A stretch of 64,000 nt of DNA from Mycolicibacterium gadium (GCF_010728925.1 NZ_AP022608.1:1984001-2048000), one strand, 5' to 3'; positions 18,635-27,410 are shown, counted from the first letter of the stretch. Notes: generated by a model from the sequence alone, not told the origin. A program made the numbers and translations.

Positions 18635-19213
18635 ATGGAGGTGATCTGCGGTTCCTGTGGCGCGCATTCCGCGGGCAAATTCTGCACCGAGTGCGGAACG
18701 CGGGCCTGAACTCGGGCCGAGTGATTGCCGGTGAGATCGGTTCAGGGACAGCGCGATACGCTGCCACAGCTGAGGCCGTGGGTTCGCGCACAGGATGGAG
18801 TCGGCGGCGCCTCCTGGCGCGGTGATGCTTTCAGAGGCGACCGCGCGTTTGGTGGACCACGCCGTGATGCCGGCCGACCCGGAATGGGTGGACATCTAAA
18901 GCTCCGATGCCCCGGTGCGCGCGGCCGCCGTCTGCTTTCGATAGGCACACGAGATGGCCTGCTTCAGCGTGGCACCGACGGCGACCGGGCCGAAGCGCTC
19001 GAGTTGGTCGACTGCTTGGCGAACTTGGCGCCCGCCGGCGGTTCGGTGATGCTGGACCTCATGCTGCTGCGGTTGCGGGCGCTGCAGGCCCGGTCACACG
19101 GCGACGGCCCTGCCTACGGTGAGTTGGTATGCAGGTATGGCGCGATGGCGGAATCGCTTGGCTTCGATGGACATGTCGCGTGGGCTGAGGAAATGACTCA
19201 ACGTCGTCAGTGA
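18635..19213 (+). pseudogene. decayed class III adenylyl cyclase/ATPase regulator
   Basis: Three fragments in different frames line up with one long mycobacterial regulator type. From ATG 18635 comes a zinc ribbon (CGSC and CTEC, 24 aa) ending in TGA. From 18795 comes MESAAPPGAVMLSEATARLV, the segment that follows a class III cyclase domain, ending in TAA at 18897. From about 18930 to 19213 comes a C-terminal tail (LLSIGTRDGLLQRG, then YGELVCRYGAMAESLGFDGH and AWAEEM). Most of the cyclase domain and the whole ATPase core are missing. Frame changes plus deletions mean this is a relic, not a sequencing error. Confidence 0.72.
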
Positions 19214-19344
19214 ACTCGCGCGCTGTAATCGAGACAAAGCAGGCGGCGTGTCCTGAATCACCGTCACGAACTCGCTGCCCGCGGTGTCTTAACTGGTGAA
19301 GGCCGTAGGCGATGATGCCCTGGCCCCAATCCGGAGGTTCACCC

Positions 19345-19614
19345 ATGAAAGTCAACGACGAACTCGGCATGCCACCGACAGCGACGGAGATGCGCGTGAT
19401 CGTGTTGCTGCTGGTCTCGATTTGCCTCAGCACCGCACTCGGATTGGCGATGCTGATCGCGGCGCTCGCACCTGCGTCGGTCGCCGCCCCGTCGATCAAT
19501 CAGTTCGCACCGTGCGGCATCGCCGCTGTTTCGCTCCAGAATCACTCCGCCGGCGCCGACTGCCCAACCGCGATCCCGTCATCGACGTGCTGCATACGCC
19601 GGCCCGTCGGATAA
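19345..19614 (+). CDS. small single-pass membrane protein
   Basis: 89 aa from the ATG at 19345, which has GGAGG at 19333-19337 seven bases upstream. One strong transmembrane helix (VIVLLLVSICLSTALGLAML) follows a 20-residue polar N-terminus. The C-terminus has four Cys (CGIAA, DCPT, STCC). I recognise no family. It is convergent with the SDR gene. The good ribosome site and helix support a real gene, but the C-terminal part is composition-poor and could be frame-altered. Confidence 0.45.
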   Translation: MKVNDELGMPPTATEMRVIVLLLVSICLSTALGLAMLIAALAPASVAAPSINQFAPCGIAAVSLQNHSAGADCPTAIPSSTCCIRRPVG

Positions 19615-19664
19615 CAGACGACACAACCGAATTGGAAGATCAGACCGCGCTGAACTTCTTGCCG

Positions 19665-20465
19665 TCAGTGAATTCGCGCGCTGCCACCGAGACCGATTTC
19701 GAGCACGCTGCCGGTGACGACGCCCGGATCTGTGACCAGATAGAGCAATCCGTGACTCACGTCCTCGGGTTCAATCCACGGCCGAGGTATCGGGTTTGCC
19801 CTCATCATCCGTTGAACCAACTCGTCAGGAACATCGTCGGCGCCCGTTGGCTGCACCATCGGCGTGTGCACCGTGGTGGGGCAGATGACATTGACGGTGA
19901 CCCCTTCTTTCGCGACCTCCAAAGCCAATGACTTCGCGAGCCCGATGACTCCCCACTTGGTGGCGTTGTACGCCCCCAGTTCCGGGATGCCCATTCGGCC
20001 ACCCATCGACGAGGTGACGACGATCCGGCCGAACCGCTGCCGTCGCATCACCGGAATGGCGGCCCGCAGTGTGTGGAACACGCCCGTCAGGTTGGTGTCC
20101 ACGAGTTGGTGCCAAATCTCATCGGTCACATCTTGTAGCGGTCCGGTGCTCACGACGCCCGCGTTCGCCACCACGATGTCGAGACTTCCGAAGCTGCCCA
20201 CGGTTTCTTCGACGGCGGCGCTCACTGCGGCGGGATCCCGCACGTCCATCACGATCGGAAGACAGGCGGAGCCGAGCTCCCCGACCAGTTCGGCCGTGTC
20301 ACGGAGGTCGTCTTCCGTGCCTAGTGGATAGGTCAAGTTCATCGGCCGGGGCGCATCGGCGATTACGACGTTCGCCCCTTCGGCGGCCAATGCCAATGCA
20401 TGCGCGCGCCCCTGCCCACGCGCGCCGCCGGTGATCAGCGCAACACGGCCGTCCAACACACCCAT
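19665..20465 (-). CDS. short-chain dehydrogenase with mycofactocin-type insertion
   Basis: I take the ATG at 20465 (266 aa). The cofactor motif is TGGARGQGRAH, the catalytic Ser lies in VVTSSMGGRM, and the Y-x3-K is AYNATK. Between strands 2 and 3 it carries the extra loop (PMNLTYPLGTEDDLRDTAEL) seen in mycofactocin-coupled SDRs, which keep their nicotinamide bound and pass electrons to mycofactocin instead of exchanging NAD. That makes it a probable alcohol dehydrogenase of this class. A 46-codon frame ends 4 bp upstream. Confidence 0.85.
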   Translation of the reverse strand: MGVLDGRVALITGGARGQGRAHALALAAEGANVVIADAPRPMNLTYPLGTEDDLRDTAELVGELGSACLPIVMDVRDPAAVSAAVEETVGSFGSLDIVVANAGVVSTGPLQDVTDEIWHQLVDTNLTGVFHTLRAAIPVMRRQRFGRIVVTSSMGGRMGIPELGAYNATKWGVIGLAKSLALEVAKEGVTVNVICPTTVHTPMVQPTGADDVPDELVQRMMRANPIPRPWIEPEDVSHGLLYLVTDPGVVTGSVLEIGLGGSARIH

Positions 20466-20469
20466 ACCG

Positions 20470-20610
20470 TCAGCTCGCCGTCTCGTTGACCGGGTCCACG
20501 AAAACTGTTTTCTCTCCGGATATCCCGGCAACATCGTCACCGGTGTGCGCCGTCGTCACGGCCGCTAGGCGACGTGCACCGGTCTGCACGCGAACTCTGA
20601 CTTCGCTCAC
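20470..20610 (-). CDS. possible 46-aa protein upstream of the SDR
   Basis: A GTG-initiated frame (20610) reads VSEVRVRVQTGARRLAAVT and ends with GEKTVFVDPVNETAS, 4 bp before the SDR start. The composition is protein-like and the spacing suggests translational coupling. There is no strong ribosome-binding site and no recognised family, and it lacks the conserved C-terminus of the mycofactocin precursor MftA. Treat as speculative. Confidence 0.3.
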   Translation of the reverse strand: MSEVRVRVQTGARRLAAVTTAHTGDDVAGISGEKTVFVDPVNETAS

Positions 20611-20691
20611 ACGTCGCAACTTACCCCGACGTCGCGCTGACAACTGTTCGGCGATGACAACTATCCGGGTCGCGCGTCGGGCAAAGTCGAT

Positions 20692-22065
20692 CTAGTGCAG
20701 ACCTTGCGCTCGAAGATCAGCGAGCATGGCCGTGATCGTCGCGAGGATCTCAGCATCTGGGCTGTGAAAGCGCCGTCCCAGTCGCTGAACACCAGCGTCT
20801 ATGCGCTGGAGAAGCGCGCGATAGGCGTCACCGGCGGCCTCGGCGTAGCCGGCGGCGGCCTGCGCCTGTGATTGATCGGAGTACCGCGTGGCTAGCGTGG
20901 CCAATTCTTGGGTTAGATCCTTGGCCTGCTCTTGCACCTTCCCAGTTAGGTTGCGCGTGAAGTCGAGATCGGGCACGAACGGCGACTCGACGTCCTCAAC
21001 CAGAACCACCTCCAGCACATGACAGATCTGGTAAAGCATGTCGATCGTGGTTTCGACCGACCAGATCTGGGCACGTAGCTCCGGCGGCGGAACGGGAATC
21101 GTCAACAGGTGGGTCGACACTTCGCCCCGCGCCCATCGCTCCATATTCAGCGCGTGGGCCTCCCAACGCGCAACTTCCGCGTCTGCGGCTTGACGCGCAG
21201 CGGCGATCTCGGCCTCGGCGGCCTCCCGCGCGGCGGCCACGTCGCCACTCGCTTGCCCACGCGCGGCCGCCACCTCAGCGGCGCTGTCAGAGCGCAACTT
21301 TTCCAACTCGCGGCGCACCCGCTGCACGGCTTCTTCGCCCGTCGCCCGCTCGTTTGTCCGCTCGGTGCTCCGTTCGACGGCACGCGCCTCCGCGGCGCCA
21401 ACCCTCTCTTGGGCCGCCGCCACCGCAGCCGCCGCATCGGCGCGGACCCGTTCGATCTCGGCCTGCAGTTGCTGCACCGCCTGCTCGCCGGCTGCGCGCT
21501 CGGTCGTCCGTTCGGCGCTCCGCTCCAGGGCACGCGCCTCGGCCGCCCGAACCCTCTCTTCGGCCGCCGCCACCTCAGCCGCCGCACCAACTCGCACCCG
21601 CTCGATCTCGGCCTGCGCCTGCTGCACCGCCTGTTGATCGGCTGCCCGTTCGGCCCTTCTTTCCGCGTCCTTGCGCTCGGCCTCGGCCTCAACCGCGCGG
21701 ACTCGCTCACCCGCCGCCGCGGCAACGCGTGCTGACTGTTCGGCTTCGGCCCGCGCATGCGAGGCCGCCGCCTCAGCGTCGAGCCTGCCCTGATGCGCCA
21801 CGCGCGCCTGCTCTTCGGCCACCCGGCGCAGATGGTCAGCCTCGACGAGTTGCATCGCCAGCGATCGGCGTGGCACCGGTGGCCCTTTGCGTTCGCGGTG
21901 GTGGGCGAGTTCGCGGTCGCTCATCCCCGCCAATGCGACGGATTCAGCCCGTGGTTGTAACCCCAACCGCTGCGCGGCGGCGACCGACTCTGCCGCCGCG
22001 CGTCGTGTCAACGCCGCCCATCTGTCGACATCGAGGTCCTCGATGTGTTGGCGAGTCGTCGTCAT
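20692..22065 (-). CDS. long coiled-coil protein with 50-residue repeats
   Basis: 457 aa. Residues about 75-300 are almost entirely Ala, Glu, Arg and Gln in heptad-like order, a long coiled coil. Within it, three 50-residue repeats (121-170, 171-220, 221-270) each contain a QAEIERVR-type block. The N-terminal 70 residues and the C-terminal 150 residues look globular; the latter includes a conserved-looking TIDMLYQICHVLEVVLVEDV stretch. It starts inside the stop of the membrane protein gene (ATGA), so the two are made together. No known family recognised. Confidence 0.75.
   Translation of the reverse strand: MTTTRQHIEDLDVDRWAALTRRAAAESVAAAQRLGLQPRAESVALAGMSDRELAHHRERKGPPVPRRSLAMQLVEADHLRRVAEEQARVAHQGRLDAEAAASHARAEAEQSARVAAAAGERVRAVEAEAERKDAERRAERAADQQAVQQAQAEIERVRVGAAAEVAAAEERVRAAEARALERSAERTTERAAGEQAVQQLQAEIERVRADAAAAVAAAQERVGAAEARAVERSTERTNERATGEEAVQRVRRELEKLRSDSAAEVAAARGQASGDVAAAREAAEAEIAAARQAADAEVARWEAHALNMERWARGEVSTHLLTIPVPPPELRAQIWSVETTIDMLYQICHVLEVVLVEDVESPFVPDLDFTRNLTGKVQEQAKDLTQELATLATRYSDQSQAQAAAGYAEAAGDAYRALLQRIDAGVQRLGRRFHSPDAEILATITAMLADLRAQGLH
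21256..21705. repeat. three 150-bp coding tandem repeats
   Basis: These encode the three 50-residue coiled-coil units of the 20692-22065 gene. Shared cores read QAEIERVR in units one and two and RRELEKLR in unit three, each preceded by an ERTTER-like segment. The divergence between units (roughly a third of residues) indicates an old duplication under selection for heptad periodicity. Confidence 0.6.
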
Positions 22066-22673
22066 CGGCGACGCCGCCCTCCGCTGGTCTCCGCCATTGT
22101 GGCGGAGGGCGTTTCGGTGGAAGACTTTTCAGCCGCGACCGTCGGTGCCGGCATGCTTGGTTTCCGGTGCGCCGATGCAGGGTTGTTGTCGCGAGTCTCA
22201 TCGGGCGGGCGCTTGGCCGTTGCCCCGGCGATGTCGGAAACCGGACCGGCTTGTTGTGCCAGCACCAACGTGAGCTGCTCCTGGTACACCGCCACAGCCT
22301 TGGCGAGCGTGTCATCGCCCAGTCGCTCGGCATCACGAATCAACCCACTCAACAACTCGAGGGTCACGGCGGGCCCAAGCCCCAGAGTGGCCCCCTCGCT
22401 CGCGGCAGGCTCGATCCCGGCGGTGTCGACCACCCACTGCCAGCGCTCCCACGCCAGCGCGTTCTCCGCGTCGCGGCGAGCCTGTTCCTGACGGCGTTCA
22501 TCTCGATCACGATGCTGCTCGAACCGCTGACGCGCCCGTCTTGACGCGTAAAGCACCGCGCACGCCGCGATGACCGCTGCCACCAGCGCCGCTAGGCCGG
22601 CAAAGCCAGGCGAGACCACGAAGTCCCGCGCAGGTAGATCTCCGAGAATGCCTACTGGAGGTACATGGTCCAC
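22062..22673 (-). CDS. N-terminally anchored membrane protein, partner of the coiled-coil protein
   Basis: A GTG at 22673 gives 203 aa; a GTG-ATG at 22766-22769 is also in frame. One transmembrane helix (AGLAALVAAVIAACAVLYA) sits about 25 residues in. A highly charged helical segment (ASRRARQRFEQHRDRDERRQ) and a soluble domain with ALAWERWQWVVDTAGIEPAA follow. The C-terminus is Pro/Ser-rich and probably disordered. Its stop overlaps the start of the coiled-coil gene by 4 bp. The pair looks like a membrane anchor and a filament-like partner; function is unknown. Confidence 0.65.
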   Translation of the reverse strand: MDHVPPVGILGDLPARDFVVSPGFAGLAALVAAVIAACAVLYASRRARQRFEQHRDRDERRQEQARRDAENALAWERWQWVVDTAGIEPAASEGATLGLGPAVTLELLSGLIRDAERLGDDTLAKAVAVYQEQLTLVLAQQAGPVSDIAGATAKRPPDETRDNNPASAHRKPSMPAPTVAAEKSSTETPSATMAETSGGRRRR

Positions 22674-22922
22674 AAAGCCAGTCTCGCATCGTGTGGGCAC
22701 CTGCAATGACGGAACTTCGAAGCAGTGATCATGGCTCGACGGGACACGCGGGTGATGCCCTCGCATCACAATTCATCGGTTGGTCCCCCACGAATGTGAT
22801 CAACTTTGCTGATCGCGTTTAGCCGGGGCAGGAAGGGGCATGGATTGACTGTCAGCGACGAACCCAAGCACTCACCTTGCCGTACCAAGCGCACCGCACA
22901 GGCCAAGAACCGGAGCCACGAG

Positions 22923-23429
22923 TTGAACGTCCGAAGAAGTCTGTCTTTCGTAGTCACTTGCCTGGCGGCGACACTCCTATTCGCCGCGAGTGCCTCAGCT
23001 GAGCCACGGTCGACGACGATCCCCGGAGCCGACGCCGCTATCGCCAGAGCCGAAAGCCTCCTCGGGACAGACGAATTCGGTATCTATGGCTGTGAAGCTC
23101 TGGTGGCCTACGCATTCGGCGTGCCGCAGGAGCAATATGGTTGGGACGGCGCTGCCGAGACCATGTACCAAACACTTCTCGAGCAAGGCAGAATCCACAA
23201 GGACATGAACCCGCCCCGTGGGGCACTTGTCTTCAGCAGAGGATTCGTCGGCGCCCATATCGACATCGCCCGCGGGGACGGGACCTATGTATCCGGCGGG
23301 GTCCAAGGGCTCTCACCGGGATACGGCGACGGGAGCAACATCCAAATCCTGTCCAGTCCCAGTGTGGGCGACGACAACTACACCTACCGCGGCTGGAGTC
23401 TGGGCTTCCCAGAGTCCGAGTCGCAGTAA
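22923..23429 (+). CDS. secreted NlpC/P60-like protein
   Basis: The TTG start at 22923 has GGAG (22912-22915) at good spacing and yields a clean signal peptide (VVTCLAATLLFAASASA). The 168-aa product has Cys in YGCEALVAYAFG and His in FVGAHIDIARGDGTY, matching the Cys and His positions of NlpC/P60 or CHAP-type papain-fold hydrolases in order and spacing. Such enzymes usually cut peptidoglycan peptides. The Cys is preceded by Gly rather than the usual Asp, so activity is uncertain. The kinase gene follows 244 bp later. Confidence 0.6.
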   Translation: MNVRRSLSFVVTCLAATLLFAASASAEPRSTTIPGADAAIARAESLLGTDEFGIYGCEALVAYAFGVPQEQYGWDGAAETMYQTLLEQGRIHKDMNPPRGALVFSRGFVGAHIDIARGDGTYVSGGVQGLSPGYGDGSNIQILSSPSVGDDNYTYRGWSLGFPESESQ

Positions 23430-23673
23430 CGCGGCGTCTGCCTGTTCGCCAGGAGATCACGAGCCTCGTCCATCACCGCGCAGCTTCATTGGCAACGATC
23501 TGGGCGGCAACCTTCGGCGCCGAGTCGGCGGGGTTACTCAGATGCTCATCGGTGATCGTCGCGATACAGCCGCGAACCCATCCGCCAGATGCCGAGGCGC
23601 CCGCAACTCCAGGAAGTCTCAAGCTTCGGACACCACAGCCGCTACGATTTAGGCGACCCGATGCGAGATTGCC

Positions 23674-25629
23674 ATGACAGACCCGACTGCCAACGACCCT
23701 GCAGAGTTCACTCAGACTCAAGCAGGGACCGACACCGGCCAACTGACAGAAGTTCGCGCCGGCGCATTCGAATCATCGTTTGCTGATATCAGCCCATCCG
23801 CGCCGCTCTCTCAGATCGACGTCGGCCAGCGTCTCGACGACTTCGATCTGCTCATCGAGCTCGGCAGCGGCGCATTCGCGCGAGTCTTTTTAGCCAGGCA
23901 ACTGTCGCTGCAGCGACTGGTGGCGGTCAAGATTTCCGCGAATCGCGGCCACGAACCGCAAACCCTCGCTCAGCTTGATCACGATTACATCGTCCGAGTC
24001 TTCGACCAACGCATTCTCCGCGATCGAGACTGGCGGCTTCTGTACATGCAGTATTTGCCCGGCGGGACGCTGCTCGACCTTGGTCGGGTGGTATTCGGTG
24101 CGGACCGGCGACCCGACTCCGGTCAGGCGCTGCTCGACGCCGTAGACATCGCACTGGAGTCACGCGGCGAAAGCCGGCCCGCAGAATCCCCAACTCGCGC
24201 TGAGCTAGCGACCCTTTCCTGGCCCGAGACTGTCGCATGGCTGGGTAAACGACTGGCTGGAGCGTTGCACTATGCGGATTCAAAAGGCGTCCTGCACCGA
24301 GACGTCAAGCTAGCGAACGTACTGCTCGCACCCGATGGGACCCCCAAACTCGCGGACTTCAACATCAGCTTCTCCCGCAACGTATCGGGCGCAAGCCCAT
24401 TCGAGTATTTCGGCGGCTCACTCTCCTACATGTCTCCCGAGCAGCTGATGGCTTGCCGACCCGGGCACACGTTGGAGGCAGCAAACCTCGATACCCGCAG
24501 CGATATTTACTCGCTCGCGGTCGTGCTGTGGGAGATCCTGACCGGCCTGAAGCCATTTGATGATTCCGCGGCGCAAGTCGCTCGGGCGGCCTCGGCCGGA
24601 TTGGTCGGCGACACCACCGCGCTCGAGCTCATGCTGACCACCCGCTCGGAAGGGCTTTCGTCGGCGGCGCTCGCCAGCCTTCCCGGCGACTGCCCTGCCG
24701 CACTGCGTCGAGTTCTACTGAAGGCACTGAGCGCCGACCGTGAACAACGCTGGGCATCAGGCGCCGAACTCGCCGAGCAGCTCCAGCTGTGCCTTGACCC
24801 TCAAGCTCGCGATTTGGTAGATCCGCCGGAGAACAGTTGGCGCCTGCGGCTGCGGCCGTTTTTCCTGCCGATCGCTTTGGTGTCTGTCCTAGTACCCAAT
24901 CTGCTGGCCAGCGCATACAACATTCAGCACAATCACCTGCTGATCGTCAGCCAGCTCTCAGAGCAGGCCCAGCACCGGTTCGTGCTGGTCACCACTCTGT
25001 CCAACCTGATCTCCTTCCCGCTCGGCGGTGCGGTATTGCTGTACTGGTGCCGCCGGGTCATCCTGGTTCCGCGGCGTCTACGCCGAGGGCCGGCACCGCC
25101 CGCGGAAGTGTTAGCGCAGACACGCCATGACTGTCTCGTCGCGGCTGATCGAGTGGTGATCGTGGTGTCCTGCTTGTGGCTGGTGGCCGCGTTGAATTTC
25201 CCACTCACGATGGAGTTCGCCGCGGGTGGGATTCCCGGTAGGTCTGCAATGCACTTCTTCGGGTCGATCACGGTGTGCGGCGCGATCGCGATCGCATACC
25301 CGTTCTTCCTCTTGACTTTTTTCATCGTGCGCAGCGTCTATCCAGAATTGGTCGCATACGGCCAGACGAATGTGCAAGAGGCAGAGCAGCTTCGAGCGCT
25401 CAGGCGTCGACTGTCACGTTATTTGGCGATCGCTGCTTCCGTGCCGTTGCTCGGCATTGTGGCCGTCAGTTTCCTGACCGCCCCCGAGATCGCCGCAGTC
25501 ATCGTTCCGATCAGGGTGCTGTGCATTGGTGGAATTGCCGGGTTCTTGCTCGCGTATTGGCTGTCGCGGTTGATCGAATCCGACATTCGCGCGCTCGAGC
25601 GGGTGATTCGCCACCGAGCGCCACACTAG
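23674..25629 (+). CDS. membrane Ser/Thr protein kinase with DFN motif
   Basis: 651 aa. The kinase domain spans about residues 55-375: Gly loop LGSGAFARV, VAVK with ATP-binding K86, catalytic HRD at 208-210 (HRDVKLAN) and YMSPEQ in the activation-segment end. The Mg-binding motif is D228-F-N instead of DFG; the Asp is kept, so activity is possible but the loop may behave differently. Unlike the single helix of PknA/B-type kinases, the C-terminal 260 residues hold about six transmembrane segments and no PASTA or sensor domain. The kinase may sense through its membrane part. Confidence 0.85.
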   Translation: MTDPTANDPAEFTQTQAGTDTGQLTEVRAGAFESSFADISPSAPLSQIDVGQRLDDFDLLIELGSGAFARVFLARQLSLQRLVAVKISANRGHEPQTLAQLDHDYIVRVFDQRILRDRDWRLLYMQYLPGGTLLDLGRVVFGADRRPDSGQALLDAVDIALESRGESRPAESPTRAELATLSWPETVAWLGKRLAGALHYADSKGVLHRDVKLANVLLAPDGTPKLADFNISFSRNVSGASPFEYFGGSLSYMSPEQLMACRPGHTLEAANLDTRSDIYSLAVVLWEILTGLKPFDDSAAQVARAASAGLVGDTTALELMLTTRSEGLSSAALASLPGDCPAALRRVLLKALSADREQRWASGAELAEQLQLCLDPQARDLVDPPENSWRLRLRPFFLPIALVSVLVPNLLASAYNIQHNHLLIVSQLSEQAQHRFVLVTTLSNLISFPLGGAVLLYWCRRVILVPRRLRRGPAPPAEVLAQTRHDCLVAADRVVIVVSCLWLVAALNFPLTMEFAAGGIPGRSAMHFFGSITVCGAIAIAYPFFLLTFFIVRSVYPELVAYGQTNVQEAEQLRALRRRLSRYLAIAASVPLLGIVAVSFLTAPEIAAVIVPIRVLCIGGIAGFLLAYWLSRLIESDIRALERVIRHRAPH

Positions 25630-25878
25630 CCTTCACATTCGCTGTGTGCGGCGAGTCGCCACGCGGGTGAACCACGACAGTGCCCGGGACCGCTCGGCCT
25701 GCTCACAGCCGTCGCGGCTTCCGTTTTTTCGCGATCAGATGCCTCCGGTGGGCCAATATTTGCCGGACTCCCGCCGTCTGGTCGGTCTCGAGGCCTCGGG
25801 ATGCGCAGTCTGGCTGTGATGTGACGGCCAGTCGCGGCCCTATTGACATGTCGTTCGTATGGTATGTAACTTGGGTTG

Positions 25879-26496
25879 GTGGCGGAGCGCCGAAATCAGG
25901 CCGAGCGCCGTGCAGCAACGCGGTCGCGTGTGCTTGCCGCGACGATTGACTGCTTGGTGGAACGGGGATACGCGAATACGTCGACACGTCATATCGCGGC
26001 CCGAGCGGGCGTGACTCTTGGCGCTTTGCAACACCATTTCTCGGGCAAGGCGGATCTGATGGCGGCGGCGGTGAAGACTCTTGGCGATCGCATGGCCGAA
26101 GAGTTCATGAGCGAAGCGCAGCTGGTCGGCAATTCCAGTGAACGAATCGGCCGGCTTCTGGATCGGGTGTGGAACGCGCATCGTGGGCCGCTGTTCACCG
26201 CCGCACTGGAACTATGGGTGGCCGCGCGCACCGACGCCGCCCTACGGGCGGCGATGAATGATGTCGCCAACGCGCAAGCCGTGAGCATTACTGAGGCGAC
26301 CGTGGGCGCTTTCCCGGATTTGGCGTCGCGCCCTGGTTTCGCGGAGTGGGTGATGATCGGGTTGGCGACCTTGAGAGGGTTGGCGATGTCGAATTTGGGC
26401 GAGAGCCTCGACCCAGACGCGTTGTGGCTAATCGCGAGGCCGCAGCTACTCGAGAGTTTCGATTCCCTGTTTGGTGAGTCGGCGCCGGATACATGA
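25879..26496 (+). CDS. TetR-family regulator upstream of COQ4-like gene
   Basis: The GTG at 25879 gives 205 aa; a TTG three bases earlier is also possible. The HTH is TRHIAARAGVTLGALQHHF, the canonical TetR recognition helix region, followed by a helical ligand domain. The stop TGA (26494-26496) overlaps an ATG at 26493 that opens a 23-codon frame, and the COQ4-like gene follows, so regulator and COQ4-like gene are probably one operon. TTGACA at 25843-25848 may be a -35 element, but no well-spaced -10 is obvious. Confidence 0.88.
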   Translation: MAERRNQAERRAATRSRVLAATIDCLVERGYANTSTRHIAARAGVTLGALQHHFSGKADLMAAAVKTLGDRMAEEFMSEAQLVGNSSERIGRLLDRVWNAHRGPLFTAALELWVAARTDAALRAAMNDVANAQAVSITEATVGAFPDLASRPGFAEWVMIGLATLRGLAMSNLGESLDPDALWLIARPQLLESFDSLFGESAPDT

Positions 26497-26564
26497 ACCA
26501 AACGAGTCAGCAAGTAGGCCAGTGCATTTCGGTGGAACTGCTCAAGGAGGATCAGCACAAATAA
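26493..26564 (+). other. 23-codon frame bridging TetR and COQ4-like genes
   Basis: ATG 26493 overlaps the TetR stop as ATGA. The frame ends at TAA 26562-26564, which overlaps an ATA codon in the COQ4 frame. AAGGAGG at 26544-26550 lies inside it, ten bases before that ATA. It may be a coupling leader, or the true 5' end of the COQ4 gene displaced by a frameshift. Confidence 0.35.
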
Positions 26565-26575
26565 CCAAAATCGCC

Positions 26576-27370
26576 GTGCAACTGCCCCCATACCGCAACC
26601 CAGGGGGCGTTGTACCCGAACGGATCAACGTCAGGGAAGTGCTGTCGTGCTGGCGGACCCTGTTCGAACCAGGGAAGGATCTCGACAGGCTCTACGAGAC
26701 ACTAGTAACGATCTCGACACCTGCCATGGCCCGTGGTTACTACCGAATGCGCGCACATCCCAACGGGCGCAAATTGTTTGAGAACAAACCCAATATCCTG
26801 GCGCGCTTGGAAGATGACGACTACCTGGCGTCCCTTCCTGCTGGAACCGTCGGCCATGCGTTCCGGTCGTTCCTGAAGACCAATCGGCTGGACGCCGGCG
26901 TCTACACCGAAGCTGTCATTCGTCCCATTGCCGAGAAGAACAACTGGTCCGAGGACTACTACTACAACGTGCTGCGAGGCACGGCGCTCCATGATGTGCT
27001 GCACGCGATTACCGGTTACGGCCCGGATGCAGCCGGTGAAGCACTGGCACTCGGCTTTTATTGCGGACAGACCGAGCCGGCTGGTCCGATCCGCTTGGCG
27101 GGCCTCATTCTGACGATCATCACGCCGGGAGCATCGCTTGCCCATAAACTGCGCTGTTATCAAGAAGCCACTGAGCGTGGCAGACGCGCCGACAACATCT
27201 TCGTAGCACCCTGGGAAGAATTGCTCGGCCAACCTCTCAATGAGGTCCGGGAACTCCTCGGGGTGGCCTCAAAAGCGGCCGCACACCCGAGCGGCACCTG
27301 GTACACCGACTGGATGCCCAGTGGCATGACCACACCAACGCACTGGGACTACGACGAACTACGTCTGTAG
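26576..27370 (+). CDS. COQ4-family protein
   Basis: 264 aa from the GTG at 26576; the nearest strong ribosome site (AAGGAGG, 26544-26550) is too far for this start and better fits an ATA at 26561, so the start is unsure. The diagnostic COQ4 metal motif HDxxH-x11-E is intact (HDVLHAITGYGPDAAGE). In eukaryotes COQ4 performs oxidative C1 decarboxylation of coenzyme Q precursors. Mycobacteria make menaquinone, so the protein must do something else, perhaps on another prenylated or aromatic compound. It sits behind its own TetR gene. Confidence 0.82.
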   Translation: MQLPPYRNPGGVVPERINVREVLSCWRTLFEPGKDLDRLYETLVTISTPAMARGYYRMRAHPNGRKLFENKPNILARLEDDDYLASLPAGTVGHAFRSFLKTNRLDAGVYTEAVIRPIAEKNNWSEDYYYNVLRGTALHDVLHAITGYGPDAAGEALALGFYCGQTEPAGPIRLAGLILTIITPGASLAHKLRCYQEATERGRRADNIFVAPWEELLGQPLNEVRELLGVASKAAAHPSGTWYTDWMPSGMTTPTHWDYDELRL

Positions 27371-27410
27371 CTTGAGCCTTCTTCCGATCGCGGCCCTGCG
27401 GTTCCGAAAG

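Noticed and set aside
20486..20695. Plus-strand 69-aa frame
   Set aside because: It is antisense to the possible 46-aa gene, has no ribosome site, and its composition is non-specific.
22674..22769. Extra N-terminus of the membrane anchor protein
   Set aside because: Possible but unsupported; the residues are His/Cys-rich and unlike the rest, so the GTG at 22673 is preferred.
25843..25875. Promoter for the TetR gene (TTGACA plus downstream TATG)
   Set aside because: The -35 match is good but no -10 hexamer lies at a normal spacing, so I do not list it.
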